The notes: a model not told the origin generated them from the letters alone. DNA of 6,708 bases from Spirochaetaceae bacterium (GCA_003558175.1 PWMO01000430.1:1-6708); one strand, 5' to 3'; counted from the stretch's first letter, positions 1 to 5,803 are shown. Numbers and translations: made by a program.

Positions 1-93
1 TGCGTCGATGCCGAGCTGCTGCGCAGCCTGTCGTGCGTTCTTCTCGAGGTTCTCACAGTTGGCACATCCTGGCCCCAGAATCTGAATCTTCAC
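1..93 (-). CDS. Thioredoxin-fold redox-active disulfide protein, 5' part (runs off window)
   Basis: Only the first 31 codons are in the window. The peptide opens VKIQILGPGCANC, with a short beta strand followed by a CxxC active site (C10, C13) at the start of the first helix. It then continues with a charged helix (ENLEKNARQAAQQLGID). This is the N-terminal signature of the small (about 75-80 residue) thioredoxin-like 'redox-active disulfide protein 2' family (TM0996/MTH895-like). Members are thought to act as cytosolic thiol-disulfide or metal-relay partners. In many genomes they sit beside an ArsR-type repressor and a DUF318-type permease; the permease, if present, would lie beyond the left edge. 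The start is GTG at 91-93, chosen because an excellent Shine-Dalgarno precedes it and no upstream in-frame ATG fits. The divergent ArsR gene supports metalloid- or thiol-responsive control. The function of the partner is inferred, not seen. Confidence 0.82.
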   Translation of the reverse strand, partial: MKIQILGPGCANCENLEKNARQAAQQLGIDA

Positions 94-96
94 GGT

Positions 97-104
97 ACCT
101 CCTC
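97..104 (-). promoter_or_regulatory. Strong Shine-Dalgarno for the redox protein gene
   Basis: Read on the minus strand this is GAGGAGGT, a near-perfect anti-16S match. It ends three bases before the GTG codon at 91-93. It fixes the GTG start and predicts efficient translation. Confidence 0.8.
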
Positions 105-118
105 TGCCGCTTGCGGCA
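105..118. repeat. Short perfect inverted repeat TGCCGC-TT-GCGGCA
   Basis: Two exact 6-bp arms are separated by 2 bp, directly upstream of the Shine-Dalgarno of the minus-strand redox gene and around its predicted transcription start. The 2-nt gap makes a good RNA hairpin unlikely unless the loop widens to four bases. It could be a minor operator half or chance, as GC-rich 6-bp arms are not rare. Confidence 0.3.
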
Positions 119-148
119 AATACAATGCTTTATTGGCAATATAGCCAA
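119..148 (-). promoter_or_regulatory. Predicted sigma70-type promoter of the redox protein gene
   Basis: On the minus strand a -35-like TTGGCT (148-143) is followed after 18 bp by a -10-like TGTATT (124-119), four of six consensus matches in each. Transcription would begin near 112, giving a leader of about 20 nt that contains the strong Shine-Dalgarno. The 16-bp inverted repeat at 133-148 covers the -35 and half of the spacer, as expected for a repressor that blocks RNA polymerase. The box matches are moderate, so the exact placement is uncertain. Confidence 0.45.
133..148. promoter_or_regulatory. Candidate ArsR-type operator (inverted repeat)
   Basis: TTGGCAATATAGCCAA has two exact 5-bp arms (TTGGC / GCCAA) around an AT-rich 6-bp centre. 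It is flanked by further AT-rich sequence that almost extends the symmetry (TTA on the left, ATAA on the right). It lies in the divergent intergenic region between the ArsR-family gene and the redox gene, and it overlaps the predicted minus-strand promoter. ArsR/SmtB repressors bind AT-rich dyads of this kind as dimers. The repressor is therefore the natural ligand, and release on metal or metalloid binding would derepress the redox gene. The assignment is inference from symmetry and position. Confidence 0.6.
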
Positions 149-167
149 ATAAAACCAGCGTGTCAAG

Positions 168-185
168 TGCGACCGAATCGGTGCA
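168..185. repeat. Imperfect inverted repeat in the arsR-like gene leader
   Basis: TGCGACCGAATCGGTGCA contains ACCGA-A-TCGGT (exact 5-bp arms around one base). It is extended outward by TGC/GCA after one unpaired G. It lies about 110 bp upstream of the chosen start of the ArsR-family gene. It might be a second binding site or a small RNA hairpin. Apart from this, nothing else was recognised between 149 and 292, and no convincing plus-strand promoter was found for the repressor gene. Confidence 0.25.
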
Positions 186-292
186 TTCGTGGACGGTGCT
201 ATCGCGAGGTCCCTGCACGTGCCGAACTCGGCAAAGTTGACCTTGACCCGGGCGTGCGTTTTTGGCAAGCTATGCAAGAAGGCTGGAACAGT

Positions 293-631
293 ATGGACCG
301 AAATCAGAAGCTCAGGGCCGAGGCTCGCGCCGCCGTGCTCAAGGCAATGGCGCATCCGACTCGGGTCTACATTGTAGACCTGATCGAACGAGACGGTCCG
401 CAATGTGTCTGCGAGATCACGAGCCGGATCGGAGTGGACACGTCAACCGTCTCGCGGCATCTGTCGGTCCTCAAGAGCGTCGGCATCCTGCAGGACAGTA
501 AGCAGGGAACCACAGTTTACTATTCTCTGACGTGTGACTGCATTTCCGAGTTCATGGCCGGACTGGAGAAGGTTCTGTCCGCGGTTCACCGCCGTGACGT
601 TGAGCGCTTTCAGGCCGCCGTGGGTCCGTAA
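293..631 (+). CDS. ArsR/SmtB-family metalloid-responsive transcriptional repressor
   Basis: The product has 112 residues, normal for the family. It is a winged helix-turn-helix protein. The AMAHPTRVYIVDLI segment (18-31) is the classic ArsR helix. A CxC metal site follows (C38-V-C40, in the context PQCVCEI, equivalent to ELCVCDL of As(III)-sensing ArsR). The recognition helix is DTSTVSRHLSVLKSVGIL (49-66), and the wing is DSKQGTTVYYSL (68-79). Family members bind operator DNA as dimers and let go when As(III), Sb(III) or a similar soft metal binds the cysteines. An extra pair, C81 and C83, follows the wing. The ATG at 293 was chosen over the ATG at 272 and the 125 start. Conserved sequence begins just after it, and an AGAAGG lies 10 bp upstream. 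The longer N-terminus looks unlike the family. It is divergent from the CxxC redox gene and probably autoregulated through the shared spacer. The inducer is not provable from sequence. Confidence 0.9.
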   Translation: MDRNQKLRAEARAAVLKAMAHPTRVYIVDLIERDGPQCVCEITSRIGVDTSTVSRHLSVLKSVGILQDSKQGTTVYYSLTCDCISEFMAGLEKVLSAVHRRDVERFQAAVGP

Positions 632-682
632 GCAGGAACCGCCAGACCTCGCTTCCGCTGCCCCGGCGCAATCTCGGCAACC

Positions 683-711
683 TTGCGGGATGCAGCGGCG
701 GCTGGTACAAT
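683..711 (+). promoter_or_regulatory. Extended -10 promoter in front of the giant activase gene
   Basis: TTGCGG (683-688, three of six -35 bases) is separated by exactly 17 bp from TACAAT (706-711, five of six -10 bases). The -10 carries the extended motif TG one base upstream (703-704). Transcription would begin around 717-719, only 6-8 nt before the ATG at 725. No terminator-like hairpin with a T-run was seen between the repressor stop (631) and this promoter. Read-through from upstream is therefore also possible. The promoter argues against translation from TTG 683 or ATG 710. Confidence 0.5.
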
Positions 712-724
712 GGGTTCACTGGCT

Positions 725-3700
725 ATGTCAGATCAGCTCGTACTTGGCATCGATATCGGCTCGACATCCCTCTCGGCTGCAGCACTCACGCGCTCAGGGG
801 AGATCGTCACAACCTTTTCCGCGCCTCACGAGGGCAACGTGAAGCGTGCCCTGGAGCAGCTGGATGAGCATCTCGGCCGCAGCGGCTGTGCGCGAGATCT
901 GCACGGCTGCGCGGTCAGCGGCGGCATGGGTTCCGTTGTTCGAGCCGACCTCGTGGTCGATTCTCGAATTGCGGCGATTCGCTCCGCGCGTCAGCGCTAT
1001 CCGAATGCACGCAACGTGCTGCTGGTTGGCGGCGAGCAGTTCTGTCTGATTCGTTTTGACGCAGAAGGCAACTACCAGGGCGTCCGCACCAACACCTCCT
1101 GCGCCGCCGGTACCGGCAGTTTCCTGGACCAGCAGGCGGCGCGGCTGGGTCTGAATGACAGCGCCGAGCTGAGCCGGATTGCGCTGGCCAACAGCGATCC
1201 TGCTCCGGCGGTTGCCACTCGCTGCTCGGTGTTTGCCAAGACCGACCTGATTCATGCGCAGCAGGAGGGCTACTCGTTATCGGCAATCAGCGAAGGGCTC
1301 TGCGGCGGGCTTGCACACAATATCGTAGATACCGTTTTCAAGGAGCCGGAGATCGCCGGGCAGGTGCTCGTTACCGGCGGCGTTGCCCATAACGAGGCGG
1401 TAGTGCGCGCAATCCGCGCGCTGGGGGCAAACGAGGTCACCGCTGATGGATACGGTTCTGCGCAGGGGGCCATTGGTGCTGCGCTCACCCTGGTCGATCG
1501 CGCCGGCGTCCGACTGTCGGCCATAGAATCGGTCGCAGCACTGTTCGACGGCCGGCCGCCTGATCGCGGCAGCTTTTTCGCGCCGCTGTCGCTTCAGCAG
1601 TCCGATTTTCCCGATTTTGCGGCGCATCACCGGTACGAGTTCACCGCCCGTCCCGGAGCGGCCGGACGCGATCAGATGGTTGAGGTCGATATCTACCGCA
1701 GTTGGCCCGAACTGCTCGATGCCTACCTGGGCATAGACATCGGTTCGACCAGCACCAAGGCGGTGATCACCGCGCTCGACGGCGCCGTTCTCGGCGGCTT
1801 CTATACGCGGACCGCTGGGCGTCCGCTGGAGGCCGTGCAGTCGCTGTTCCAGGCGGTCGGTCAGGCTGCGCAGGATCAAGGTTGTGCGCTCAGAGTACAC
1901 GGCAGCGCCACCACCGGATCAGGGCGCAAGTTTATTGGTGCTCTGGTGAGTGCCGACGAGATAATGGACGAGATAAGCGCCCACGCCCGCGCCGCCTGCG
2001 AGATCAACGCAGAGGTAGACACCATCATCGAGATCGGCGGTCAGGACGCGAAGTTCACCACACTGCAGAACGGAAGAGTGACATTCTCGGCGATGAACAA
2101 CGTCTGTGCGGCGGGGACGGGCAGTTTTCTGGAAGAACAGGCCAAGCGGTTGGGGGTCTCGGTGGCGGACTACGAGACTTTGACCGAGGGAGTACGTGCG
2201 CCGCTGGTAAGCGACCGCTGTACGGTCTTCATGGATCGGGACATCAACTATCTGCTGGCCGGAGGGCACAGCGTGCCGGAGCTGCTTGCAGCGGCGGTCC
2301 ACGCCGTTCGCGAGAACTACCTGCATAAGGTGGCGGTCGAGAAGCAGATCGGCTCAGTGGTGATGTTTCAGGGAGCCACCGCGAAGAACCGTTCGCTGGT
2401 TGCGGCGTTCGAACAGAAGCTCGGCCGGCCGATTCACGTGTCTCCGTGGTGTCACCTGACCGGGGCGCTTGGTGCGGCCCTCGCGCTGAAGGACGCCGGC
2501 GTGATGTCGGAGCGCTTTGTCGGGCTGGAGTTCTGGCGCCGGCAGATCCCGTTGCGGCGCGAGGTCTGTACCTACTGCACCAACCACTGCAAGCTGACCG
2601 TGGCGCAGATTGACGGCGGCAGCGTGGCGTTCGGTTTTCTGTGCGGCCGTGACTACTCCGATACCCGCTACGTCAATCGGAACCGTTCCGGGTTTGATCT
2701 GCTGCGCGAACGACGCAGGCTGGAGCGGGAGATTGCCGCCGAGTCGGAACCGGCGCCGGGTTCACAGCGTGGCGAGGCGGAGACTGACGCAGCGCCTGAA
2801 ACCGTGGTCCCGCGCGCCACGGGACGGGTCGTCGGGTTGCCCGACGCGCTCTATATGAGCGAAGGCCTGTCGTACTGGGAGTTCTTCTTTCGTCGCCTGG
2901 GAGTACCGACTCGTACCAGCCGCGGCCTGACGGACGCAACGCGACGCGGCAAGACACGCTCGGGAGCGGAGTTCTGCGCGCCGGTCTCTGCCTGGCACGG
3001 ACACGCGGAGGCGCTGCTCGAGCAGTGTGACTACCTCTTCCTGCCTACCGCGCTGGAGGAGAGCGGCGGCCCCAACGGTGAGCGACGCAAGTACTGCTAT
3101 GTCACGCAGTTTGCCTCGTCGCTGATTGCGCAGGGAGTGTGTCGTGAGCGGGTAATTGCGCCGCTGGTCGGCAGGCGGTATAGCGTACTGCAGCGTGTAA
3201 GCGAGCTGTACCGTGCACTGTCGGTACTTCCCGGGGAGCGCGTTGGGCTGCGGCGCGTGGCACAGGCGCTTGAGGCCGCAGACGCATTTCGCGAGCGGCG
3301 CAACCGGGCGCTGCAGCAGCTGTATCTCGACAAGCGGGGCGATGGAAGCCGGGTTGACGTGGTGCTGCTCGGCAGACCCTATACGGTTCTCCCGCAGACC
3401 ATGAATAAGGGTATCCCCGATCTGTTTGCGGCCATGGGCGTTCGGGTGTTCTATCAGGACATGCTCGACCTGGCGTCCGACTGCGACAGTCCGATTGCCC
3501 CGCTGCTGCAGGAATTGAACTGGTCATACGGCCGGGCCGTGCTGCAGGCGGCTCAGATTGCCGCCGAAACTCCAGGCCTCTATCCGGTCATGGTTACGTC
3601 GTTCAAGTGCGGCCCCGATTCGTTCGTCGGTGAGTACTTTCGCCGCATCATGGAAGCCCACGACAAGCCGTACCTGATTCTGGAGCTGGACGATCACGAC

Positions 3701-5164
3701 TCGCGGGTGGGCTACGAGACAAGCGTTGAAGCTGCGCTGCGCGCATTCAACAATCATCGGGAACAGCGCCGCCGTCGGGAACAGCACTGCCGTGCCGCGC
3801 CTGCGGCGGCCAAAGCGGCCGTGTCAACCAGCGGCGGTGGCGGCCCCACCGGCCCCACCGGCCCCATCGGCGTCTCAGAACTCGTCCCAACGGCAGAGTC
3901 CGCCGCGTCCGGCTACCAGGGTATCAATCCCGGCTACCTGCGACGGCTTACAGATGATCGCACCCTGATACTGCCGAACTGGGACAATTACGCCATTCCG
4001 TTGATCGCGGCAATTCTCAGGAGCCAGGGATATCCGGCGCTGGTGATGGAAGAGACCGACGAGACGATCAGGCGCAGCCTGCGCTGGAACAACGGGCAGC
4101 GCATCCCGATGAATGCGCTGGTAGAAGGATTTGCTGAAACGGTACGCCGCCACGTGCTCAGCCCCGAGCGTTGCGCTCTGTGGGTGCCGACCGCGGAGTT
4201 TTCGTGCAATATTCGGCTCTTTCCGCATCATATCCAGGAGATCCTGCGCCAGTACAAGGGGATGGAGCAGGCGTCGGTCTACCTCGGTAACATGACGTTC
4301 ATCGATCTTTCACCGGTAATCACCGCCAACGCCTACCTCGCCTACATGTTTTCCGGCCTTATCCGCCGCATCGCATGTCGTATTCGTCCCTACGAACGCC
4401 AGGCGGGACAGACCAATCGCGCGGTAGAAGCGTCGCTGGCAATCCTGCGCGGGGTGTTTGAAGAAAACGGTCACGGCAAGACGGACGCGATCGATCAGAT
4501 CACGGATCTCTTCGATGCCATTGACTACGATCACACCGCGCGACGGCCGAAGGTAGCTCTGTTTGGCGACGTGTACGTGCGGGACAACGACGTCATGAAC
4601 CAGGACGTGATCGATTACATCGAGCAAAACGGCGGCGAGGTGGTGACCATGCCGTTTCATGAGTTCACTCGAATGACTTCCAACGTGTACTTTCGCCGCT
4701 GGGCGCGCGATCTCAGGCTGGGGCGTTTGCTGGCGCTCAAGCCGATGATGGCGGCGATGGCACAGATGGAACGCTGGTATTACCGCAGGCTCGAACGCGT
4801 GGTTCAGCAGCCCCTGCCGCGTTTCGCGGAGAACCCGGCGCAGATTCTGGAAAGGTTCCGCGTTCGATTGGAGCACGAAGGCGAATCGCAGGACAATCTG
4901 ATGAAGACCTGGTACATCAAGCAGCAGTACCCCGACCTGGCTCTGTTTGTTCAGCTGAATCCCGCATTCTGCTGCGCCGGTCTGGTTACTGAGGCAATGA
5001 GCCCCGCCATCCGTGAAATAACCGGTGTACCGGTGCTCTCCATCACCTACGACGGGATCGGGGGCTTCAAGAACGACGCGATACTTCCGTACCTGCAGTA
5101 CAGCGCTGAGCGCTCAGCGCACGGCGAAAGCTCATCTTCGTCACACGAGTTCCCGGTGGCGTGA
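725..5164 (+). CDS. Giant fused acyl-CoA dehydratase activase-type protein: two BadF/HgdC ATPase domains plus DUF2229 and HgdB-like domains
   Basis: The product has 1479 residues and no signal peptide, so it is probably cytosolic. ASKHA ATPase domain 1 covers about 6-260: GIDIGSTS 8-15, CAAGTGSF from C126, C167 in RCSVFAK, TGGVAHN near 218. ASKHA domain 2 covers about 335-590: GIDIGSTSTKA from 336, IGGQDAK 437-443, C461, C499, FQGATAKN near 548. In HgdC-type activators two such cysteines per subunit of a homodimer hold one [4Fe-4S] cluster. Here both halves are on one chain. A C-x2-C-x3-C plus C motif follows (C615, C618, C622, C640). Next is a DUF2229/HgdB-like domain (about 703-1008; C751, C791, FKCGPDS at C962). 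Then come a basic and Gly-Pro-Thr linker (about 1012-1060) and a second HgdB-like domain (about 1069-1460; FSCN at C1161, NPAFCC at C1416-1417, ITYDGIGGFKND). The family uses ATP to push electrons to a very low potential acceptor; the substrate is unknown. ATG 725 was chosen because similarity starts at once and a promoter overlaps 710; TTG 683 and ATG 710 are alternatives, and none has a clear Shine-Dalgarno. Confidence 0.9.
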   Translation: MSDQLVLGIDIGSTSLSAAALTRSGEIVTTFSAPHEGNVKRALEQLDEHLGRSGCARDLHGCAVSGGMGSVVRADLVVDSRIAAIRSARQRYPNARNVLLVGGEQFCLIRFDAEGNYQGVRTNTSCAAGTGSFLDQQAARLGLNDSAELSRIALANSDPAPAVATRCSVFAKTDLIHAQQEGYSLSAISEGLCGGLAHNIVDTVFKEPEIAGQVLVTGGVAHNEAVVRAIRALGANEVTADGYGSAQGAIGAALTLVDRAGVRLSAIESVAALFDGRPPDRGSFFAPLSLQQSDFPDFAAHHRYEFTARPGAAGRDQMVEVDIYRSWPELLDAYLGIDIGSTSTKAVITALDGAVLGGFYTRTAGRPLEAVQSLFQAVGQAAQDQGCALRVHGSATTGSGRKFIGALVSADEIMDEISAHARAACEINAEVDTIIEIGGQDAKFTTLQNGRVTFSAMNNVCAAGTGSFLEEQAKRLGVSVADYETLTEGVRAPLVSDRCTVFMDRDINYLLAGGHSVPELLAAAVHAVRENYLHKVAVEKQIGSVVMFQGATAKNRSLVAAFEQKLGRPIHVSPWCHLTGALGAALALKDAGVMSERFVGLEFWRRQIPLRREVCTYCTNHCKLTVAQIDGGSVAFGFLCGRDYSDTRYVNRNRSGFDLLRERRRLEREIAAESEPAPGSQRGEAETDAAPETVVPRATGRVVGLPDALYMSEGLSYWEFFFRRLGVPTRTSRGLTDATRRGKTRSGAEFCAPVSAWHGHAEALLEQCDYLFLPTALEESGGPNGERRKYCYVTQFASSLIAQGVCRERVIAPLVGRRYSVLQRVSELYRALSVLPGERVGLRRVAQALEAADAFRERRNRALQQLYLDKRGDGSRVDVVLLGRPYTVLPQTMNKGIPDLFAAMGVRVFYQDMLDLASDCDSPIAPLLQELNWSYGRAVLQAAQIAAETPGLYPVMVTSFKCGPDSFVGEYFRRIMEAHDKPYLILELDDHDSRVGYETSVEAALRAFNNHREQRRRREQHCRAAPAAAKAAVSTSGGGGPTGPTGPIGVSELVPTAESAASGYQGINPGYLRRLTDDRTLILPNWDNYAIPLIAAILRSQGYPALVMEETDETIRRSLRWNNGQRIPMNALVEGFAETVRRHVLSPERCALWVPTAEFSCNIRLFPHHIQEILRQYKGMEQASVYLGNMTFIDLSPVITANAYLAYMFSGLIRRIACRIRPYERQAGQTNRAVEASLAILRGVFEENGHGKTDAIDQITDLFDAIDYDHTARRPKVALFGDVYVRDNDVMNQDVIDYIEQNGGEVVTMPFHEFTRMTSNVYFRRWARDLRLGRLLALKPMMAAMAQMERWYYRRLERVVQQPLPRFAENPAQILERFRVRLEHEGESQDNLMKTWYIKQQYPDLALFVQLNPAFCCAGLVTEAMSPAIREITGVPVLSITYDGIGGFKNDAILPYLQYSAERSAHGESSSSSHEFPVA
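3842..3868 (+). repeat. Three 9-bp tandem repeats coding a Gly-Pro-Thr linker
   Basis: GGCCCCACC occurs twice exactly and a third time as GGCCCCATC, in frame. It encodes GPT-GPT-GPI after a run of four glycines. It lies within the giant activase gene between the DUF2229 domain and the C-terminal HgdB-like domain. The stretch before it is Arg-rich and then Ala-rich. It is a flexible interdomain spacer and a likely site of length variation by slippage between strains. Confidence 0.85.
5103..5120. repeat. Perfect 18-bp palindrome in the last codons of the activase gene
   Basis: GCGCTGAGCGCTCAGCGC equals its own reverse complement over all 18 bases. It codes for part of the nonconserved C-terminal tail (SAERSAH), about 42 bases before the stop. 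As RNA it can form a 7-bp GC-rich stem with a GCGC loop. No T-run follows, so it is not a standard intrinsic terminator. It could be a protein-binding site, a stabilising 3' hairpin, or chance. Confidence 0.6.
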
Positions 5165-5170
5165 TTGCGG

Positions 5171-5197
5171 GTGACTGTGGTGACTGTGGTGACTGTG
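5171..5197. repeat. Tandem repeat, three exact copies of GTGACTGTG
   Basis: Three perfect 9-bp units begin 7 bp after the activase stop codon. They are preceded by a degenerate copy (GTGATTGCG, 7 of 9). The core octamer GTGACTGT recurs twice upstream of the neighbouring exported-protein gene (5758-5765, 5768-5775). There is no coding role here, as the region lies between two convergent stop codons. Confidence 0.85.
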
Positions 5198-5222
5198 GCG
5201 CAGTCTTTGCCCCTCACGACCT

Positions 5223-5266
5223 GACACCGCGGCATCGCAAGACTGCTGTATGGCGACACCGCGGCA
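5223..5266. repeat. Direct repeat of GACACCGCGGCA, 32-bp period
   Basis: Two exact 12-bp copies (5223-5234 and 5255-5266) lie in the short spacer between the convergent activase and exported-protein genes. Each contains the palindrome CCGCGG, so the two copies could also pair as a 6-bp stem. No T-run is attached on either strand, so a terminator is not supported. Together with the 9-bp tandem repeat they fill most of the 109-bp spacer. Confidence 0.6.
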
Positions 5267-5273
5267 GCGAAGG

Positions 5274-5741
5274 TCAGTCCACCAGCACCGTGAATCCAAG
5301 CCAGACCTGCACCGGCTGGTCCGAGAAGCCGGGCTTGGGGAAGAAGTCCAGGCCGGGAGAGATCTGCAGAAAAAACTCGAGAAAGTCATCGAGCAGCAGA
5401 TACTGTACGCCCACCGGCAGACGGAGACCGCCTTCCACACTGGCACTGTCGTCGTCCGGCAGCAGCAGTTTCACGTAGCCGCCTACGCCGAGCGACAGGT
5501 GGATGTTGTCCACGATTGGCCGCGAGTTCACAAAGCGATAATCCAGGCTGCCAAAGACGTACTCTTTGCCTTCGGTGAAATCGTACCCTGCCTTCACCTC
5601 CCACGGTACCGGACGGAACACAAGCACCGCGTTGGGAAGGCCAAATCCCAAACCGACCCGAGTTTCGCGCGCGAACAGCGCGGAGTTGCCGCCAAGCAGC
5701 AGCAGAACCAGGGTCAGAACCAACAACAGCAACCTCTTCAC
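5274..5741 (-). CDS. Small exported beta-rich protein, probable outer-membrane barrel
   Basis: The product has 155 residues. The N-terminus is a clear Sec signal peptide: VKR, then a Leu/Val-rich core (residues 4-16), GGNSALFA, with cleavage likely after A24 (or A21). The mature part of about 131 residues has short stretches of alternating hydrophobic and polar residues separated by Gly/Asp/Pro turns. Examples are TRVGLGFGL, VKAGYDF, FGSLDYRF, IHLSLGVGGYVKLLL, VEGGLRLPVGVQYLLL and VQVWLGFTVLVD. This fits a small 8-stranded barrel. The style resembles spirochaetal small outer-membrane proteins of the BAPKO_0422 / DUF3996 kind, recognised only loosely. The GTG start at 5739-5741 was chosen because AAAAGGAG lies 8 bp upstream and the signal peptide starts exactly there; a longer open frame to 5834 lacks such a site. 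It is the same strand as the photolyase, 175 bp downstream of it, so it probably has its own promoter. Function unknown. Confidence 0.72.
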   Translation of the reverse strand: MKRLLLLVLTLVLLLLGGNSALFARETRVGLGFGLPNAVLVFRPVPWEVKAGYDFTEGKEYVFGSLDYRFVNSRPIVDNIHLSLGVGGYVKLLLPDDDSASVEGGLRLPVGVQYLLLDDFLEFFLQISPGLDFFPKPGFSDQPVQVWLGFTVLVD

Positions 5742-5749
5742 GAGACTCA

Positions 5750-5757
5750 CTCCTTTT
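5750..5757 (-). promoter_or_regulatory. Shine-Dalgarno of the exported-protein gene
   Basis: On the minus strand this reads AAAAGGAG. It ends 8 bases before the GTG start. It decides the start in favour of the short form that begins with the signal peptide. Confidence 0.75.
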
Positions 5758-5775
5758 GTGACTGTATGTGACTGT
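5757..5775. repeat. Tandem repeat of TGTGACTGT with 10-bp period
   Basis: Two exact 9-bp copies (5757-5765 and 5767-5775) are spaced one helical turn apart. They are directly upstream of, and by one base overlapping, the Shine-Dalgarno of the exported-protein gene. In gene orientation they read ACAGTCACA. They share the octamer GTGACTGT with the tandem repeat beyond the gene's stop. They may be an operator or a translational control site in the leader. Confidence 0.7.
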
Positions 5776-5803
5776 CTTTGCGGACGACCGTCGCAGCGGC
5801 ACA

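Noticed and set aside
125..292. Longer N-terminus for the ArsR-type repressor (start at 125)
   Set aside because: The 56 extra residues have no family resemblance, the start lies inside the divergent promoter region, and a better-placed ATG with AGAAGG upstream exists at 293.
53..403. 116-residue open frame on the minus strand over the divergent spacer
   Set aside because: It overlaps the redox gene in another frame, the operator region and the ArsR coding region, and its residues show no family character.
1277..1900. 207-residue open frame on the minus strand inside the giant gene
   Set aside because: Antisense shadow caused by GC-rich codon usage; no recognisable motif or Shine-Dalgarno.
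1702..2328. 208-residue open frame on the plus strand inside the giant gene
   Set aside because: It is Arg/Gly-rich out-of-frame reading of the second ASKHA domain, whose real frame has conserved motifs throughout.
4310..4876. 188-residue open frame on the minus strand inside the giant gene
   Set aside because: Antisense of the conserved HgdB-like domain; His/Arg-rich composition typical of a shadow frame.
5171..5197. CRISPR-like or other defence array
   Set aside because: The units are 9 bp, contiguous and without spacers, so this is a simple tandem repeat.
5165..5273. Bidirectional intrinsic terminator between the convergent genes
   Set aside because: The two CCGCGG copies can pair over only 6 bp with a long loop, and there is no T-run on either strand.
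5250..5771. 173-residue open frame on the plus strand opposite the exported-protein gene
   Set aside because: Its Gln runs are the antisense of the Leu-rich signal peptide. The minus frame has a signal peptide, a strong Shine-Dalgarno and a beta-strand pattern.
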